Source: Wuchereria bancrofti
Lineage: Eukaryota > Nematoda > Chromadorea > Rhabditida > Onchocercidae
Direction of reading: 5' to 3'
DNA: 64,000 bases
Assembly: GCA_005281725.1 (NCBI GenBank)
Contig: SSBO01000012.1
Location: forward strand, 20,786,779 to 20,850,778
This document shows, piece by piece, positions 13,501-26,941 of this stretch. The notes below the pieces were generated by a model. It ran no database searches. It had not been told where the DNA came from and saw nothing but the letters and a program-made list of their open reading frames with translations. Within the stretch, counting starts at the first letter, position 1; every line of letters begins with the position of its first letter. Position numbers and translations under genes: made by a program.

Positions 13501-14909
13501 AGAAGATTTAAAGTGAAAGCTTTGATTGAAAAGAGCAAAGCTATTTTCATCATCATTGAGCCATGAAGAAGATATATCATTGACACATGAAAATTTGATA
13601 GGACATTTTCAATTGAGCAAAACGAATTATTATTATAGCTAATGAAACATTAAAGTTCATTAATACTAACATTTTAATTCTTCAAGTAGCAGTTTAAAAT
13701 GATAACAAAATGTGATAATAATTATCAAACATTAATTTGTTCCATAAAACTAACATTTCTTATCTTGGTTAATAAGTTAAACAAATTTACTAGTTAATAC
13801 GTGAAATGAATTTATTGTAAATTAAAAGTAATTGAATGATTTTATTGAGGCAAAAAAAAAAAAGAATTCAGGTTAACGAAAGGATAACCGGAATAAAAGA
13901 AAATTTATAGTTTGATATTAAAATTTGAAGAAAACTTCACAGTATGTTTTAACATATTTTATTGTTTTCAATAAAAACAATAAAAAAAAACAAATTTGGT
14001 AAAGATCATTTATATTTCAACACTTTTTATCTGTGTAAATACTTTTTCACTTCTCAAAAAAAAAAAAAAAAAAAACGTTTCGGCAAAATCTTGCATAAAT
14101 TTTAAGCAAATTAATTGCTAAATTAATTAAAAGAAAACTGCTAGCCATTTCATTGAAAATATATTATTAAGCATTATAATTAATCCGAGCTAACAAAAAT
14201 GTTTTGTGATATTTCTGTGAAATAAAAAAAAATTCAAATTATACTTTCTAAAATTGCTATATAATTGCATGTTTAAGCATTAGCATGTTACTTGCTTTGA
14301 ATTCTAATTTAATTTCAATAACTCGCAATTAAACTTTCCTCAGAAATGCGGGAAAAATAGAATACAATCATTTACAATTACAATTTATTGGCAGAAATGG
14401 TTTACTTCATTATTTGCACAAACATTGAACAATGTTTCTTTTTCATCATTAATTTCATAGTTGATGGAAAATATTTTAATTTATTCAAATTTTTTTTAAA
14501 AATATTCCTTAGAATATCGATTGAAGAATATTGCTTCTTCATAACTTTAAAGCTAATTTCTTAAGTAGTTTAACAAATTTTAGCTGGCTACAATAGTGCC
14601 TATACCTTTTTAGCTTTAGCTATTTTAAAAAATCATCTATAAAAAAATGACATAATTTATCCTTCTCAATTGGATTTATTATCGGGAACAAATATTCAAA
14701 TTTTCTAGCACTTAATAATCTCAATCCATTTTTGAGATGATCCCTTTGTGACCACAATTGGAAACAGATTGTTAGGAAAGGAAAAATTCGAAATGACATC
14801 TTTTTTGTTTCGTCATTTTTCATTATTCAATATTTTTAAGAAAGAATAAAGAAGATGCCCTGATCTTACACCATAATGTATATTAGATTCATATAAATTC
14901 TATTCATTT
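10588..14909. other. gene-free AT-rich stretch with small duplications
   Basis: No exon series or domain was recognised. It contains a 35-bp direct duplication (11276-11345), a GATCATTATCACT direct repeat (about 11397-11429) and a 19-bp direct repeat ending in AATTAGCTAAT (11983-12034). Long A or T homopolymers are frequent. Confidence 0.55.
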
Positions 14910-15005
14910 TTACCCAAATTGGAAGCAATTGAAAAGGTTGAAAAAGAGAAACAATATTTACCCAAACCGGAAATTGTTGAAAAAGTTGAAAAAGAGAAAA
15001 AAGAA
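14910..15005 (+). repeat. 48-bp tandem duplication with coding-like divergence
   Basis: There are two 48-bp units, 14910-14957 and 14958-15005. The plus frame reads L-P-K-(L/P)-E-(A/I)-(I/V)-E-K-V-E-K-E-K in both. It is open from about 14874 until a stop at about 15027, and a GTAATC donor follows WLP. The charged, heptad-like composition and preserved frame suggest an exon of an unknown Lys/Glu-rich protein, but no neighbouring exon was found. A non-coding repeat is equally possible. Confidence 0.45.
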
Positions 15006-18000
15006 ATCATATGGTTACCTGTAATCTGATATTGATTATATTTGAAATGTGAAAAGAGTTATTGTTGCGATTATACTGATTAAAGTGATTTCTTTTTTTT
15101 TTGATTAAAACATAATATTTATTTATTTCAAAATTTTAATGAAGAATTTCTGCCTTAATATTTCGCAAATTTTCTATATAAATGTCTAATTAGTATTAAT
15201 TTTTTGGAGAATGCAAAAATTATAATTAGTGTAAAAATATAATAGAATAAGTCATTAAAATGTACATGAAGAGAAAAAGATGTGAAATATTTGAATAGAA
15301 TTAAACTGCAAAATTTGCCTCTCATAACAATGGAAAAAGTTAGAGAGAGAGAGAGAGGGAGGGAGGGGAAGAGAAAAGGACTCTGTTAAGAGCTTAAAAA
15401 GTTAATCAAATGTGAAAAGAAAATTTTCCACATTTGTCTTATATGCTAAATAAGACAAATTTGGTTGTTCGCAGAAGGGAAAAAAAGTTTTTTTTCTTTT
15501 TTTTTTGTTTTTGAAAATTTCCATCAAATAAACTAAAATTTATTCACTACTTGTTTTATCAACAGTTTCAAAAGTGAATTACTCATAGCATTTAATGCAG
15601 TAAATAAATTTATTTCACTTCCTGTAATAGCAATATTTAGCAAATACATCATGCAATCTAGTTTACAGATCTATAAAAGTTAGAAAATATTTGTTATAAT
15701 CAAACAAACATCAAATCTTGTAATCTTGAAAAATTCTTATAGCTTTAACAAAGCTTTAAAAAATATACTATTAAATTTCTTTCTTTTTTTTTCTCTCTCT
15801 CTCTGAATATCTTTCAAAAGACAATAAAATAATGAGAAAATACTGAGAAATATTTTAATTATAAATTATTAACTCATAAAAAAATATATATATTTACATC
15901 AATAATGGGAAAGGTTTGATAAAGCTCAATGATAGCAAAAAAAAATTTTTTAAATTTTCTTTTTTTGATTTATCTGTTGAATACAATAGTAAAATAAATA
16001 TCAGTAATAAGTAAACAATGAAAATAAATCACTATAGCATCATTAAATCTCTATTAATTTGATTTTTTTTTTCTAATGGTAATTCTTTTAATGCATATTT
16101 TATGAAATTATAAATTCAGCAAAAAAAAAAACTTTTTTTATTCTATAAAAATAATATTATACTGAACTATATTATAGGTTTTCTCTGATTTCTTTGTATA
16201 TCTGCTGAACTTCAATGTAATTATACTTAGACTTAAAGTCAACATTAATTTCTTTTTTTTTTGCTAAGAAATCACAAATTGAATTGATTAGTGTAATAAA
16301 TAAAATATTGAAAGTGTTAGTATTGCAAGAGGAAATAAACAAGAAGTAAGTGAGAAAATGATAATCTTAATTGTATCAATTAGTAATTAAGTTATTATTG
16401 TATTTAAAGATCAATTGGTAATTTAATAATATCCATTATTGTTTACTGCTATTGCATTAGTATTATTGACAGTATACAATGCATATTATAAAATAGCTTA
16501 ATACATGAAAAAAAAATTTTTTTTTGTAAACAAATACTTGAGAGTAAAATTAGAGGATAAGAATGTAAGATAGAAGAAGCATCTCGAGGGAGTGATATTA
16601 GAGGACAGAAGTTTGATGAGAAAGTCAAGTGAAGAAAACAAGCTAATTCTATGCATGAAAATATTTGAGAAATTAAAACAAAATGAAGCTAAAGCAAATT
16701 TACAATTTGAAATAAATTGATAGGTTATTTCTTTAATAATCACCGCTTTTACCATTTAATAAACGTGTCATTTACCGTATAAATCAACATTTAACTCATT
16801 AATAATCGACAAGAATCTAAAACATACAATGATTTTAACATCATTTTTAAGCATTTAAAAAAAAAAGGAAGCAACGTGATCAGTGATCATTTTAAGCTTT
16901 ATAAGTAGATATTGTAAAATTAAATTTGATGTAAACATATTTCTTGAACAGAATCATTGTAACGAAGAGATATGTTATATAGAATTGAAAAGCAAATAAA
17001 AATATGAAATGTGCAGTAAGTGAAAAAGCACAAATAATATTTTTTATTGTTCTCAGAAATGAGAAGCAAATGGATGAAACTATTTAATAGCTAACTCTAA
17101 AAATGGTTATATTTTCAAGCTTAATTGATAGAATCTTTTAGATGAACAATTTTAATTTTTAATTAGAAAAAAGTTTGGCGAATTTTTGCATTAAGCGTAA
17201 ATTTTGTTAGAGGAAATTGAACTGATTGGAATATTTTTAAGACGAAAAATGTTCACAGAATTGAGTGTTACAAATTGCCTTCAAGATATTTCTTCAACGA
17301 CAAATAGTACACTATCAATTTAATCATTTATCACATAAGCATTACAGTTTAGCAATATGCTTAAAATAGATTTGACCGAAGAAGCATACTTCTATTTTAG
17401 TTTATGCCAAAAATAGATCACAGTTAATTTTATTAGTAAATAAACAGATTCCCTTTGAATTATTTCGGAGAAAAAAACAAGGTTCTCTCTGTTTTCAACT
17501 TTAAGCTTTTTTCTTTCCCCCTAAACTATTATTATTAATCCACAAAACAAGTCACGCTACGTTGAGCTACGATTTCAACAACAATTCTTATGAATAGGAT
17601 GAGTTGCAGAAGCAGATCACGAATAGTATAGAAATTAAAAGCATAAAAAACAGGATGAAGGATAGAGGGTATACAGCATGCGCAATTGAATTTTCTGAGT
17701 GAATGGTGAAAGTCAAAAACTCAAACCAAAAGTGAATTCCTCGTTCTCTTCAAATTCTAGCAAAAAAAAAAATAAAAGAAAAAGTTGCCAATTCAATGAA
17801 TTGAAAGACATTAAAATCAATGTGAAACACTTTATCCACCGGAATTAAATGATTTGATAATAGAATAGGTAAAATAACACAGAGAGACCGTTTTATAACC
17901 AACACACAACAAACTGACTATAAGAAATCTCAAATAAAGATTACTGGCTTTTAAATAAAGATTAATAGCTTTTGGTTACATATCATCAATTGAAATAAAC

Positions 18001-18707
18001 TGGACACAAAACAATCAACGTAATAAATTGGCAAAATTAAGAAATGGCCTTAAAGAATATAGTAACATACAATAACGTAAAAGCATTTTGTCAGATATCT
18101 TTAGAAGTTCATTTCACAAAAAAAAAAAAAAAAAGAGAAAAAAAGATGAGAGGTTTTAGAGAGATATATAAAGCGTAATACATTTATAGCTGTCATGAAT
18201 ATATTAAAAAGTTGGCAGTGTTCATTTATAGCTTTTCTATTAATCTATACGTCAACATATGCATCCATTTCTTCGCCAGCATCTTACGGTACACCAAAAG
18301 ATCTCTTTCACTAAAGAATGGAAGAAGCTTAGCATTACTTTCTACTTTATTTATTAAACTAATATGAAATAGATGCATATGCATTAAATGAAGGATGTAA
18401 AAATGATGAATAAAAGCAAAGCCAACTAATATCAATGAGAAACATTCTTCGTAAAGTACCGGCTTTTCTAATAGATTCTGCTAAATGTAAGAAAACTGTC
18501 TTGCTTACCATACAGTTGTACACAGTATGATTTTGTATAATGTAAAAGTAAAAGCATATATCACAAATAAACTTTACTGACTTCAATGTAGAAAGAAATT
18601 TCAAACATGAAAAATTGGAAAACTGCTTAAAATTAGTTGTGCAAAACACACATAAAAACCGCAATTAATTCCCATGTTAGAGAAAAATCCGTAATTCACC
18701 ATTACTT
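15006..18707. other. no gene recognised
   Basis: AT-rich sequence with an AG run (15342-15360), a CT run (about 15793-15803) and poly-T or poly-A tracts. Open frames at 16498-16755 and 18226-18664 show no domain, and nothing in them supports splicing into a gene. The last few hundred bases are probably the 3' flank of the transporter gene ending at 18708. Confidence 0.5.
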
Positions 18708-21700
18708 TTAAGTACTACTTTGTTGCATTGCTAATGGTATCAGAGATTCGTTTTTAACTCGATTCAAATCGTCTAGCTGCTGACTTTCGCTTGTTTCTTT
18801 TCCATTCGTAACTAATAAACTATTTTTCTCCGCTTTCATACGTTTATAAATTGGTTTGAAAAATATCACTAGTAGAACGGCTAGTAGAGTAGCTATTACT
18901 GATAATACCTAAAAGGAGCAGTAATTAAAAATACAAATATGAATTGAAAGCAAGTCATACTGCACTTAAACATAAATTGTATAACTAAAGTATGGGATTA
19001 AACCACCAATGGCGGAAATGAGCTATTTTGAGCAATGAAAATGTAAAGGATACCAAGGAGCGTGCAAGCTTTAAAAAGTGAAAAAAAGCATAGAAGTCAA
19101 GTAAAATAAACTCACAATAACAGAGATGGAACTATCTTGGGGTACGGCGGTAGAACTGGTCTCATCTTCAACTGTACAAACTTGAATATTTTTATATGCC
19201 TGTTGTAACGGTCGAGCAAATAAATTCGTTATAGCTACGAAGATTATTGAGTATATCTGGAAGATGATGATTCAGTGTTCTTCAATTTTTCCTTCAATTC
19301 AATTTAACTTGTTTGCTCTAAAATCAGGAATCTCCTAAGACAACTCAATATCGTCGAAGGTTTGCAGGACCATTTTGGCACTTTATAAAAAAGAAAGCAT
19401 ACCTGACCACACAGTACCACTAGGCCGGATGAAGTTGCTTCAGATACCGGGAAAGTACATTCGGAGGCTAATTCCAAACCAACTGGATATGATGCAAGTC
19501 CAAAAACACCGAACAGGAAAGCCGTGATTACAAGACAAATACTGAGATCAGAATGTAGAGATAACTGAAATGTGAGAAAATTTATAACAATTTGCTACTA
19601 TAAGTATAAGCTTCGAAATTTGCAAATTTTTTTTTCTTCATATCCAAATGATTTGTATTTTATTGGTTCATCATAAGCTACTGCAAAATATATCTCACTA
19701 TATCAACAGTGCTTAATCTATCTAATCACTGTCACTAATATATTGTCGGACATAAAACATCAGAGTGGATTTTAAAAGACATTTTACATGAGAATTTTTC
19801 GAATACCGAAACACTACCTGCAAAAATACGACCCCAAAAATGACAGCTAGAGACATGCATACTTTCATGGTTTCTTCGTAAAGTTTGGTTCGATCGACAA
19901 ACACGCCTGAACATCGTTCAGCTTTTATGTTAACTAAGATAAATATTGAAAAAAAAAAAAGAAAAAGCTAAAAATAAAACTGTATGAAGTGAAATTAAGT
20001 AGACAAAAAAAGAAATAACTTAATGGAAAAGGTGATAGAAAAGTCAATACTAGAAATTTCACTTCACTCGTTTTAAAGAAAAAATAAAAAAAAGAATGTT
20101 TTAAAATTGAAAAAGTTAAGAATAAGACAAAACAACTAACAAAAGATACCTGAGGCAGAAGCTCCGAAAACTCCACCAATGATCATCAGCGCAGCGCAAA
20201 GTCCGGAGAATGAATTTGAATATCCTGTTGCACAAAATAATTGCTGTATGACGGTGTAGAGACAATTAAACATGCCAATACCACCACCCATCGCTATCAA
20301 AAGCAGTACGTACGCTTTATTGGTAAAACATTGTTTAATTCCTGAAAAAAACCTGAAACTGAACACGAAAATTCATAAATCTTCCCTTAATCTGGTTAGA
20401 AGCTTCCTCAACTTACTTATATTTCCGGAATTTTCAATGCATCTTACATGTCTAAACTGACAAGAGTTAGAACACTTCCTCCAAGAATTTGTTTCTCGTT
20501 GAAAACAAGTGCTTATCAAAAGTTGGCGCATTATAACGCTGTCCGTAACGATCTTAAATTAATGATATAATTGACAAAAATAATGATATAAAAACTAGAT
20601 GGTCTTGCAATAACTTTTAGTAAAGAGATATCTGCAACGAGGAGGCGGTTATTCGTGCAGCGAGAAGTTTGCAGAACCTATAAAATGAATAGTTTTCAGA
20701 TCCTTTCGCTCTGAAATATTCTGAAAATTTTGAGTTGGAATTAAAGCAGCAAACAAACCAAGAAAGAATGGCATCTGTGGTTGAGCAGCACTTTGTGACG
20801 GTGGCATTGGTGGTTCCGAACGAGTTACACAGAAAGTTGCTATCAAACAAGCCAGCAAACAAGGTACGAAAGTTATTATGTTTATTATTAATACCTAAAA
20901 ATACATAATTGACGTTATTAATAACAGGTTATTCAAAAAATTACCATTTCAAATTTGACTACTATCCCGCACCATAGTTAACATCGTTGAAGATATCGAT
21001 GAAGAACTGTTCTTTTAATTTAAGAGTTGCTTGGATTCAATAAATAAGGAAATCTTGATTCTTATCCCCACAATATTATTATAAATCAATGGATTTGAAA
21101 GACCCTCTAGAAAGAAAATCCCAGCCCCAACTTAACTGAAACCTTACATCCACTGGAGCTTTAACTATTTGTGGAGAGAGAATATTTGCCATCAGTACAC
21201 CCAGTGGATTTGCCATAATTCCAATGGTTGTTGCTAACGCTCTTTGATTTTCAGGAAACCATGACCCCGCAACCTGAATTTACCGCTTGTTGACTTTTGG
21301 TTAGTAAAATATTGTTACAGTACTAAAAAAAATTTGATCTGCATGAAAATGTAACAGAATTTCCAAAACACTAACTTTTGATGGAAGAAACATGATAAAT
21401 GGATATGCACAAGCAGCCACTGCCTGTCCAAAAATCCCAACTGGGAAGCGGATTTGCAGTGGCAAAAATGAACTAAAAGAAAAAAATGTGGAAAATGTAA
21501 ATGACTGTAGAAAACATTAATCAGTAGGGTTAATTGCAACGACTATTTAAGTTTAGAACTTTGAGACCAGTAATACAAAAGTTTCCGTCACCACAATTCA
21601 AAGATGTGAATGAGAGACAAACATAAATTTCAACTTTATCCGAAATCAATGAAACTATCCATTTTCGAAAAGACGGTTATTGATTATTGACACGTCATGA

Positions 21701-23078
21701 AATGTATAGTACCTCCCAATAACAACACCACTCATATTAAACAGTCCTAAAAAAGAAACCCACCTGATTAGACGGATGGTAGCACCGATGCTGTTTGCCC
21801 AAGCTGCGATGAGAATAGCAAATCGAAGACCGAACGAACTACTCATCCATATGCCGAATAAACCCATTGGTATCGTACAGATTATAAAAACCAGTGAAAA
21901 CCAATTCGCTGCTTTGTTCTATAAAAAAACAGCTGACCTATAAGACATAAAGAAACGAGAAACGCATCTTAGAATAAACTTCTCTTTGTGTTTACAAAAT
22001 TAATAAAATGAAAGCTAACAGCAATAAGAGAATTTAAAACATTCTAACATAATACAGCACATAAAGACAGTTTACCAGAAACGACTCTTTAGCAAGCGAG
22101 TTAAATCTCCTTTGATCTTCATATTTCAATCGTCATAGCTCATTTTTAAAGATGAAGCAGTTACTCTTGAACTCCGAACTCCAATCAAAAGAAATGAAAA
22201 TTCTTCAAAGCAAACTGTTTTCAAACTGCAGAATACAGGTAATAAAGAAGTGGACAACTTAACTTACCATTCCATAAAAAACGTCGACATAATTAGAAAT
22301 AGAAGCAAATGCAATCCATGACATTGTATTTGAATTGTTCAATAATGCGACAACTGCTAGAACAATCCAACGCCGTGGATAAACTCTGCAAACTCTAATA
22401 AAAATTAGCTAACCGTAACTATTATTTAGCTTAAGATTTTTTAGTTCAAAACAATAAATTTGACAATAATACGACAACTGCTAGAACAGTAGTCGATTCC
22501 TAGGCTAGCATACGCTAATAATTCTTGTCGCACATACGAAATGATCCACATACGATTCCTATAAGAGAACTCACCGATAACTTGTTCGATGTACCGCTGG
22601 ATCTATTTCCGATACTACGCCTATAAGCTTAGTTGCATATTTTGGTTCAATATTGATCGTTCCATCGTTGCTTTTATTCTGAAAGTATTTAATTCATTCT
22701 ATGTCTTACTCTGACAGCAGTTGCTCTTTCTCATACCCATTTCATATCTTGCTCTAAAAATGAAAAAAAATCGCACCTAAAACATGCTTCCAGTAAAAAA
22801 ATATTAAAGTATGACATAAAATTAATGGAAGTTACCGTAGCAAAAGAAAATATAGAGATTAGAAAGTTACACCCGTCTTACAGTAGCTAAAGTTAGCATA
22901 CTTATCTAACCAAAAATTCTAAACTTTACGGATAGTAAACAATAAGAACAGTAATCAATAAGTAAACAACCTGAATATCACCGGAGAATTTTAGTTTCGT
23001 TGATTCATTTTTAGAAGATACTGTAGGTTCATCATTGCCTGATGTTTTGTTTAACAAATTTTCAGCGTCATCGGCCAT
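18708..23078 (-). CDS. SLC49A3/FLVCR-like major facilitator transporter
   Basis: Twelve in-phase exons encode 542 aa: 22971-23078, 22575-22678, 22268-22385, 21764-21918, 21376-21472, 21148-21273, 20759-20894, 20150-20341, 19818-19906, 19403-19564, 19116-19256 and 18708-18908. A hydrophilic N-terminus (about 70 aa) precedes RRW at 75-77 and TM1. Family marks include LLNNSNTMSW, SSSFGLRFAILIAAWANSIG, SWFPENQRALATTIGIMANP, MPFFLG joined to IKQCFTNKAY, GGGIGMFNCL, and near the end YPVGLELASECTFP followed by EATSSGLVV. These match the SLC49 family and fit SLC49A3 (MFSD7) better than FLVCR1, because the WFPENQRA and NPLGV segments are of that type. It is a plasma or internal membrane transporter. 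Haem transport is known for FLVCR relatives but is not established for this subgroup. An acceptor CTTGCAG lies 3 bases before the start ATG, a likely leader or 5' UTR splice site. Confidence 0.85.
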
Positions 23079-24394
23079 AATCTGCAAGTAAAATTCATTC
23101 AGAAATGTGCTTGCTTCCGTCTCAAACCAACGAAATTAAGAGCTTTAAAAGATCGACCTCGATTCCGAAAGTTTAAAATGAGTTTAAAAGCATATGAAAT
23201 CCTACATGAAAATCAAAAGGATTCACGAAATGGCTAGATATATATTCTGGGATCCTGTGGAATGAATGTACAAGTCAAATGAAGATTAAACACCTAAAGT
23301 TTGCTTAATAATGAAAGAGGAACAGAAAATATAACAGGAAAAAAAAACCCAAAATAACAATTAGACTGAACAACCGACAAAAAGAGAAAGAAAAATCAAG
23401 GGAAAAGTTGTAGCCAGTCAGTGTTATAATACAGTAAAACATCAATTGCACTCTTAATGTAACATACCAAGCGTAACCGAAATACAATGACCAGAAGAGT
23501 AAGGAACATGCAAATTATGCAACCAAAAATGTTAAAAATATTTGTAATCGTTTAAAGACGTGATTTAAACCAGAGACTTTGCCAAATGTCTTATTTCTAG
23601 TTATGTTAGGCTTTAAAAAAAAATAGGTCCAGTAAAAATTTCGAAAAAACTTAAATTCAAGCTAAATTAATGAGCATTTTAGAAGTTCCTACGGAGAAAA
23701 AAAAGCTATCTTACAAGTTAAAAGAAAGCTAAACTTTGCTTACCGTTGAGAATGTTACTATTTGGGAAAGATTTTACTTTGTGTATTGTCATTCTTGCTA
23801 TTTCATTCTTAGTCTCTGACACAACTATCATTCCATACTATTTCGCCAACTTCCAAATTTCTGCAACTATACTTTTACTTACACTTTAATGACGAAGTGA
23901 ATGTTGCAAATTGTGTCAAACACTAAATAAAGCAATTCTTGATTTCTGTCGTCTTTTTCTAGCTACTTATTAGTATACATCGTTTGAACAACACACTTCC
24001 AAGACTTTACTAGTCTCACACTTCCATTTCTGGAAAAGTTCCATTCTCCATCTGCACACACTATCGAGGTTGTTGATCTCAGGGAGATTCGTTAGATGTA
24101 GATGTAAATATGTGGGGTAACAGAGGAATATAATAATTCCTTTACTAACAGAAGCAATAGTACAATTCTTCAATTGAAGTTGAACTTTCCTGGTTCTTGG
24201 TAAAAACACACAATCTCTCCCAAAATAATAAATTATCAAATCTTCCACGACAATCCTCCAAATGTATTCGAAAAATCCTCCAATTTTCATTGATGTCACT
24301 CAAGCGAGCTGCGGCCGTATTATCCGCTTGTTATTTAGTGACACTTGGTTGAACGATTCATTTGATTTCTTTTTAGGTTGCAGCTGCAGTGAAA
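23079..24394. promoter_or_regulatory. divergent intergenic region between transporter and rpl-7A
   Basis: About 1.3 kb separates the start codons of the minus-strand transporter and plus-strand ribosomal protein gene, so it must hold both promoters. No TATA box or known motif stands out. The long minus frame at 23970-24299 has no recognisable domain. Confidence 0.45.
24370..24376 (+). promoter_or_regulatory. probable spliced-leader acceptor of rpl-7A
   Basis: TTTTTAG followed by an 18-base purine-mixed leader and the ATG at 24395. There is no upstream exon in evidence, and ribosomal protein mRNAs of nematodes are commonly trans-spliced. Trans-splicing is inferred, not seen. Confidence 0.55.
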
Positions 24395-26379
24395 ATGGTA
24401 TGTTTTTTCTTTCCTTTTTTGAATATTTTTCGATTTTTTTATTAGCGCTTTTGTCACTTATAGTCTTGGAATGATAGCTTTCCATCATTTTTGTACATTT
24501 TATCATCATTTGATGAGTTGTTTCCCGTTCGAGTGGTTTGTTTTAATTGTTAATCTGTTTCAACAATGATCTACCAAATTTTGACAAAATATACCCTTTG
24601 TCCTTTAAATCACCATTTACCAGAACTACTAACAACTGCAACTTAAGTACGAACTCAAACAATGGTAACCTTCTTCAATTAATTTCTAGAAAACCATTTT
24701 TATAAATCTTAGCATACTTCAACCTTAAGTTTGTTTACAGCCTTCAAAGAAAGTTATCAAGAAGAGAGTTGCTCCTCCGCCGCCGATGGTTAGGAAATCG
24801 GAAACAACAAAGAAAGAGCAAAATCCTCTATTCGAGAAACGACCACGCAATTTTTCAATAGGTGCGGATTTTGATAATTAGAGGAAGGTAATCTTTTGTA
24901 TGAAGAATCGAAAAGTAGATGGTCTGCCCTTTTTCCAGGCCAAGACATCCAGCCAAAACGAGATCTGACTAGATTTGTGCGATGGCCCAAATATATTCGT
25001 TTACAACGTCAGAAGGCTGTTTTGATGAAGCGCTTAAAAATTCCACCACCAATTAATCAATTCCGTACAACACTTGATAAACAGACAGGTATGTTCTACA
25101 CTGTTTGGTGTTTTTGATGTTTCTTATTTCTAGAAGCCAAAAACTGTTGTTTTCCTGCCATACCACTTCTTTTCACTTCAGAGCATCCGTTTTTTATCAT
25201 CGTCCAGGTTTGATCTGATAGGAAGGAAAAGTCCTTATTTGGTAGCGTTTAAAATTACAGACCGAATGAATATTTTAGTAGCTTCGGTTAGCTTCTGAGA
25301 TCTGAGTTTAGCAAAACTCAAAGGAAAGAAATAAAAGAAATTCTTTTTAGATTCTTGATTTTTCTCATTTAATTTGTATTTTGCAGCTACGCAGTTGTTC
25401 CGTTTGGTAGATAAATATCGTCCAGAAACGAAGCACCAGAAGATGGAACGATTAAGGGCACGTGCTGAAGCTCGGGTAGCAGGCAAAACTGAAGAAGTAA
25501 CAAAGCGTCCACCAGTGGTTCGTTCGGGTGTAAATCAAGTTACGAAGCTCGTAGAACAAAAGAAAGCACAGTTGGTTGCTATTGCGCATGATGTTGAACC
25601 TATTGAAATTGTCCTTTTTCTTCCAGCTCTTTGCCGTAAATTCAAAGTGAGTTTCAGTATTTTCTTGCTGACCTTTTCTGTTTAGGTGATTTAATTCCTT
25701 CATTGATCTAATTTCATCATCTTCTTTGTAGTAATGTATATTTATTTGCAAATCTCGAAAGTAAGAAAAAATTGTTCAATCCTATTTCGTACGATTGTTA
25801 CTTGTGAGTCTTTTCCAGTGCTTTCCCTTAAAATCAAACTTTACAATTTTACAGGTGCCATATTGTATTGTCAAGGGGAAGGCACGTCTTGGCCAAGTTG
25901 TTCATCGAAAGACTGCCTCTTGTATTGCTATCGTTGATACGAATCCGTAAGTGAAAATTTTCCCATTCTACTGCGAAAATCAATGCACAAAGTTCCAAAA
26001 AATTATTAAAATGCCTACAGCTCGATAAAATGCTTCCCTTCTCCATCACGGTCGTCCACCACGGTTAGAACTAAATGTGCATCTCCCTTCGTTGCATATT
26101 TCATCCAAACGTAACAACTTTGTATTAAGCTTTCTTTAGTGATTTTTTGATTTTATAAACGCCTTTTGGGAGATTCTGATATCTTTGTTTGATATTGAAA
26201 TTTGCAGTGAGGATAAGCTAGCTTTGTCGAAACTGAAGGACACAGTGATAACGAATTATAATGAACGCGCTGATGAGATTCGGAAACATTGGGGAGGTGG
26301 TATTATGTCAGCCCGTTCACAGGCAAAGAAAGCACGGATCGAAAAAGCACGAGCTAAGGAACTCGCACAGAAAGCTTAA
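24395..26379 (+). CDS. rpl-7A: 60S ribosomal protein L7a (eL8)
   Basis: Cytosolic large-subunit protein eL8. Exons are 24395-24397 (the ATG alone), 24741-24861, 24939-25088, 25387-25646, 25855-25946 and 26208-26379, all in phase. The product is about 265 aa, the normal length for the family. It begins [15 protein letters not shown], then [19 protein letters not shown], the L7Ae-type RNA-binding core with [20 protein letters not shown] and [11 protein letters not shown], then [15 protein letters not shown], and ends in the basic tail [20 protein letters not shown]. The first coding exon holds only the initiator codon. It is convergent with the TAF6-like gene, and the two stop codons are about 560 bp apart. 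Confidence 0.97.
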
Positions 26380-26424
26380 ATGGCTTGCTTCATGCTTCTT
26401 TTTTCTTCTTTTAGTTATTATTAA

Positions 26425-26430
26425 AATAAA
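26425..26430 (+). terminator. polyadenylation signal AATAAA of rpl-7A
   Basis: Canonical AATAAA begins 46 bases after the rpl-7A stop codon, a typical distance for nematode 3' UTRs. Confidence 0.7.
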
Positions 26431-26941
26431 GTTGTTGATTCACCGAGTATCCACCTCAAATTATTTTGTTCATAAAACTTTACGTCACTCATTTGAAAGG
26501 TCATCACTCCCATAAATCTGATCAATATCTAGAGCTTTCGTTTGAGACAAAAAATGAGTTTTATGAAGTAATGGTGAAAGTTATCCTCTCCGTGCCTGAT
26601 GTTTGTGCCCAGGAAGGAATGAATTATAAATGGACATCATAGTAAAAGAATAGTTAGGGAAAAGCGAATTACGAGCCATCCTAGAGCAGCCAATTTGTTA
26701 TTATTGGGCAAATTTTCGCTTTAAAATAGTTTTCCCAGTCACTGAAGTAAAGAAGTGAGGTACTCGTGTGAAATATTTCATTAATATGCTAAAAATATGC
26801 ACAATATTTAAACTTCATTCAGTAAAGATCATACACGATCAGCCATTTTCTGCCGTTCCAAACACATCTTTTGCGACCAGTATCATATTGAACGTCTCTT
26901 CCTTTTTCCAAACTCTCCGACTTTGTTGATCTCGCCTTTAG

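Noticed and set aside
20617..20862. 81-aa minus-strand frame rich in Cys and Ser
   Set aside because: Out-of-frame shadow of the transporter exon 20759-20894, whose correct frame matches SLC49 proteins.
23970..24299. 109-aa minus-strand frame between the transporter and rpl-7A
   Set aside because: No domain, no conserved motif and no plausible connection to the transporter's start exon. It could be a 5' UTR exon but not supported as coding.
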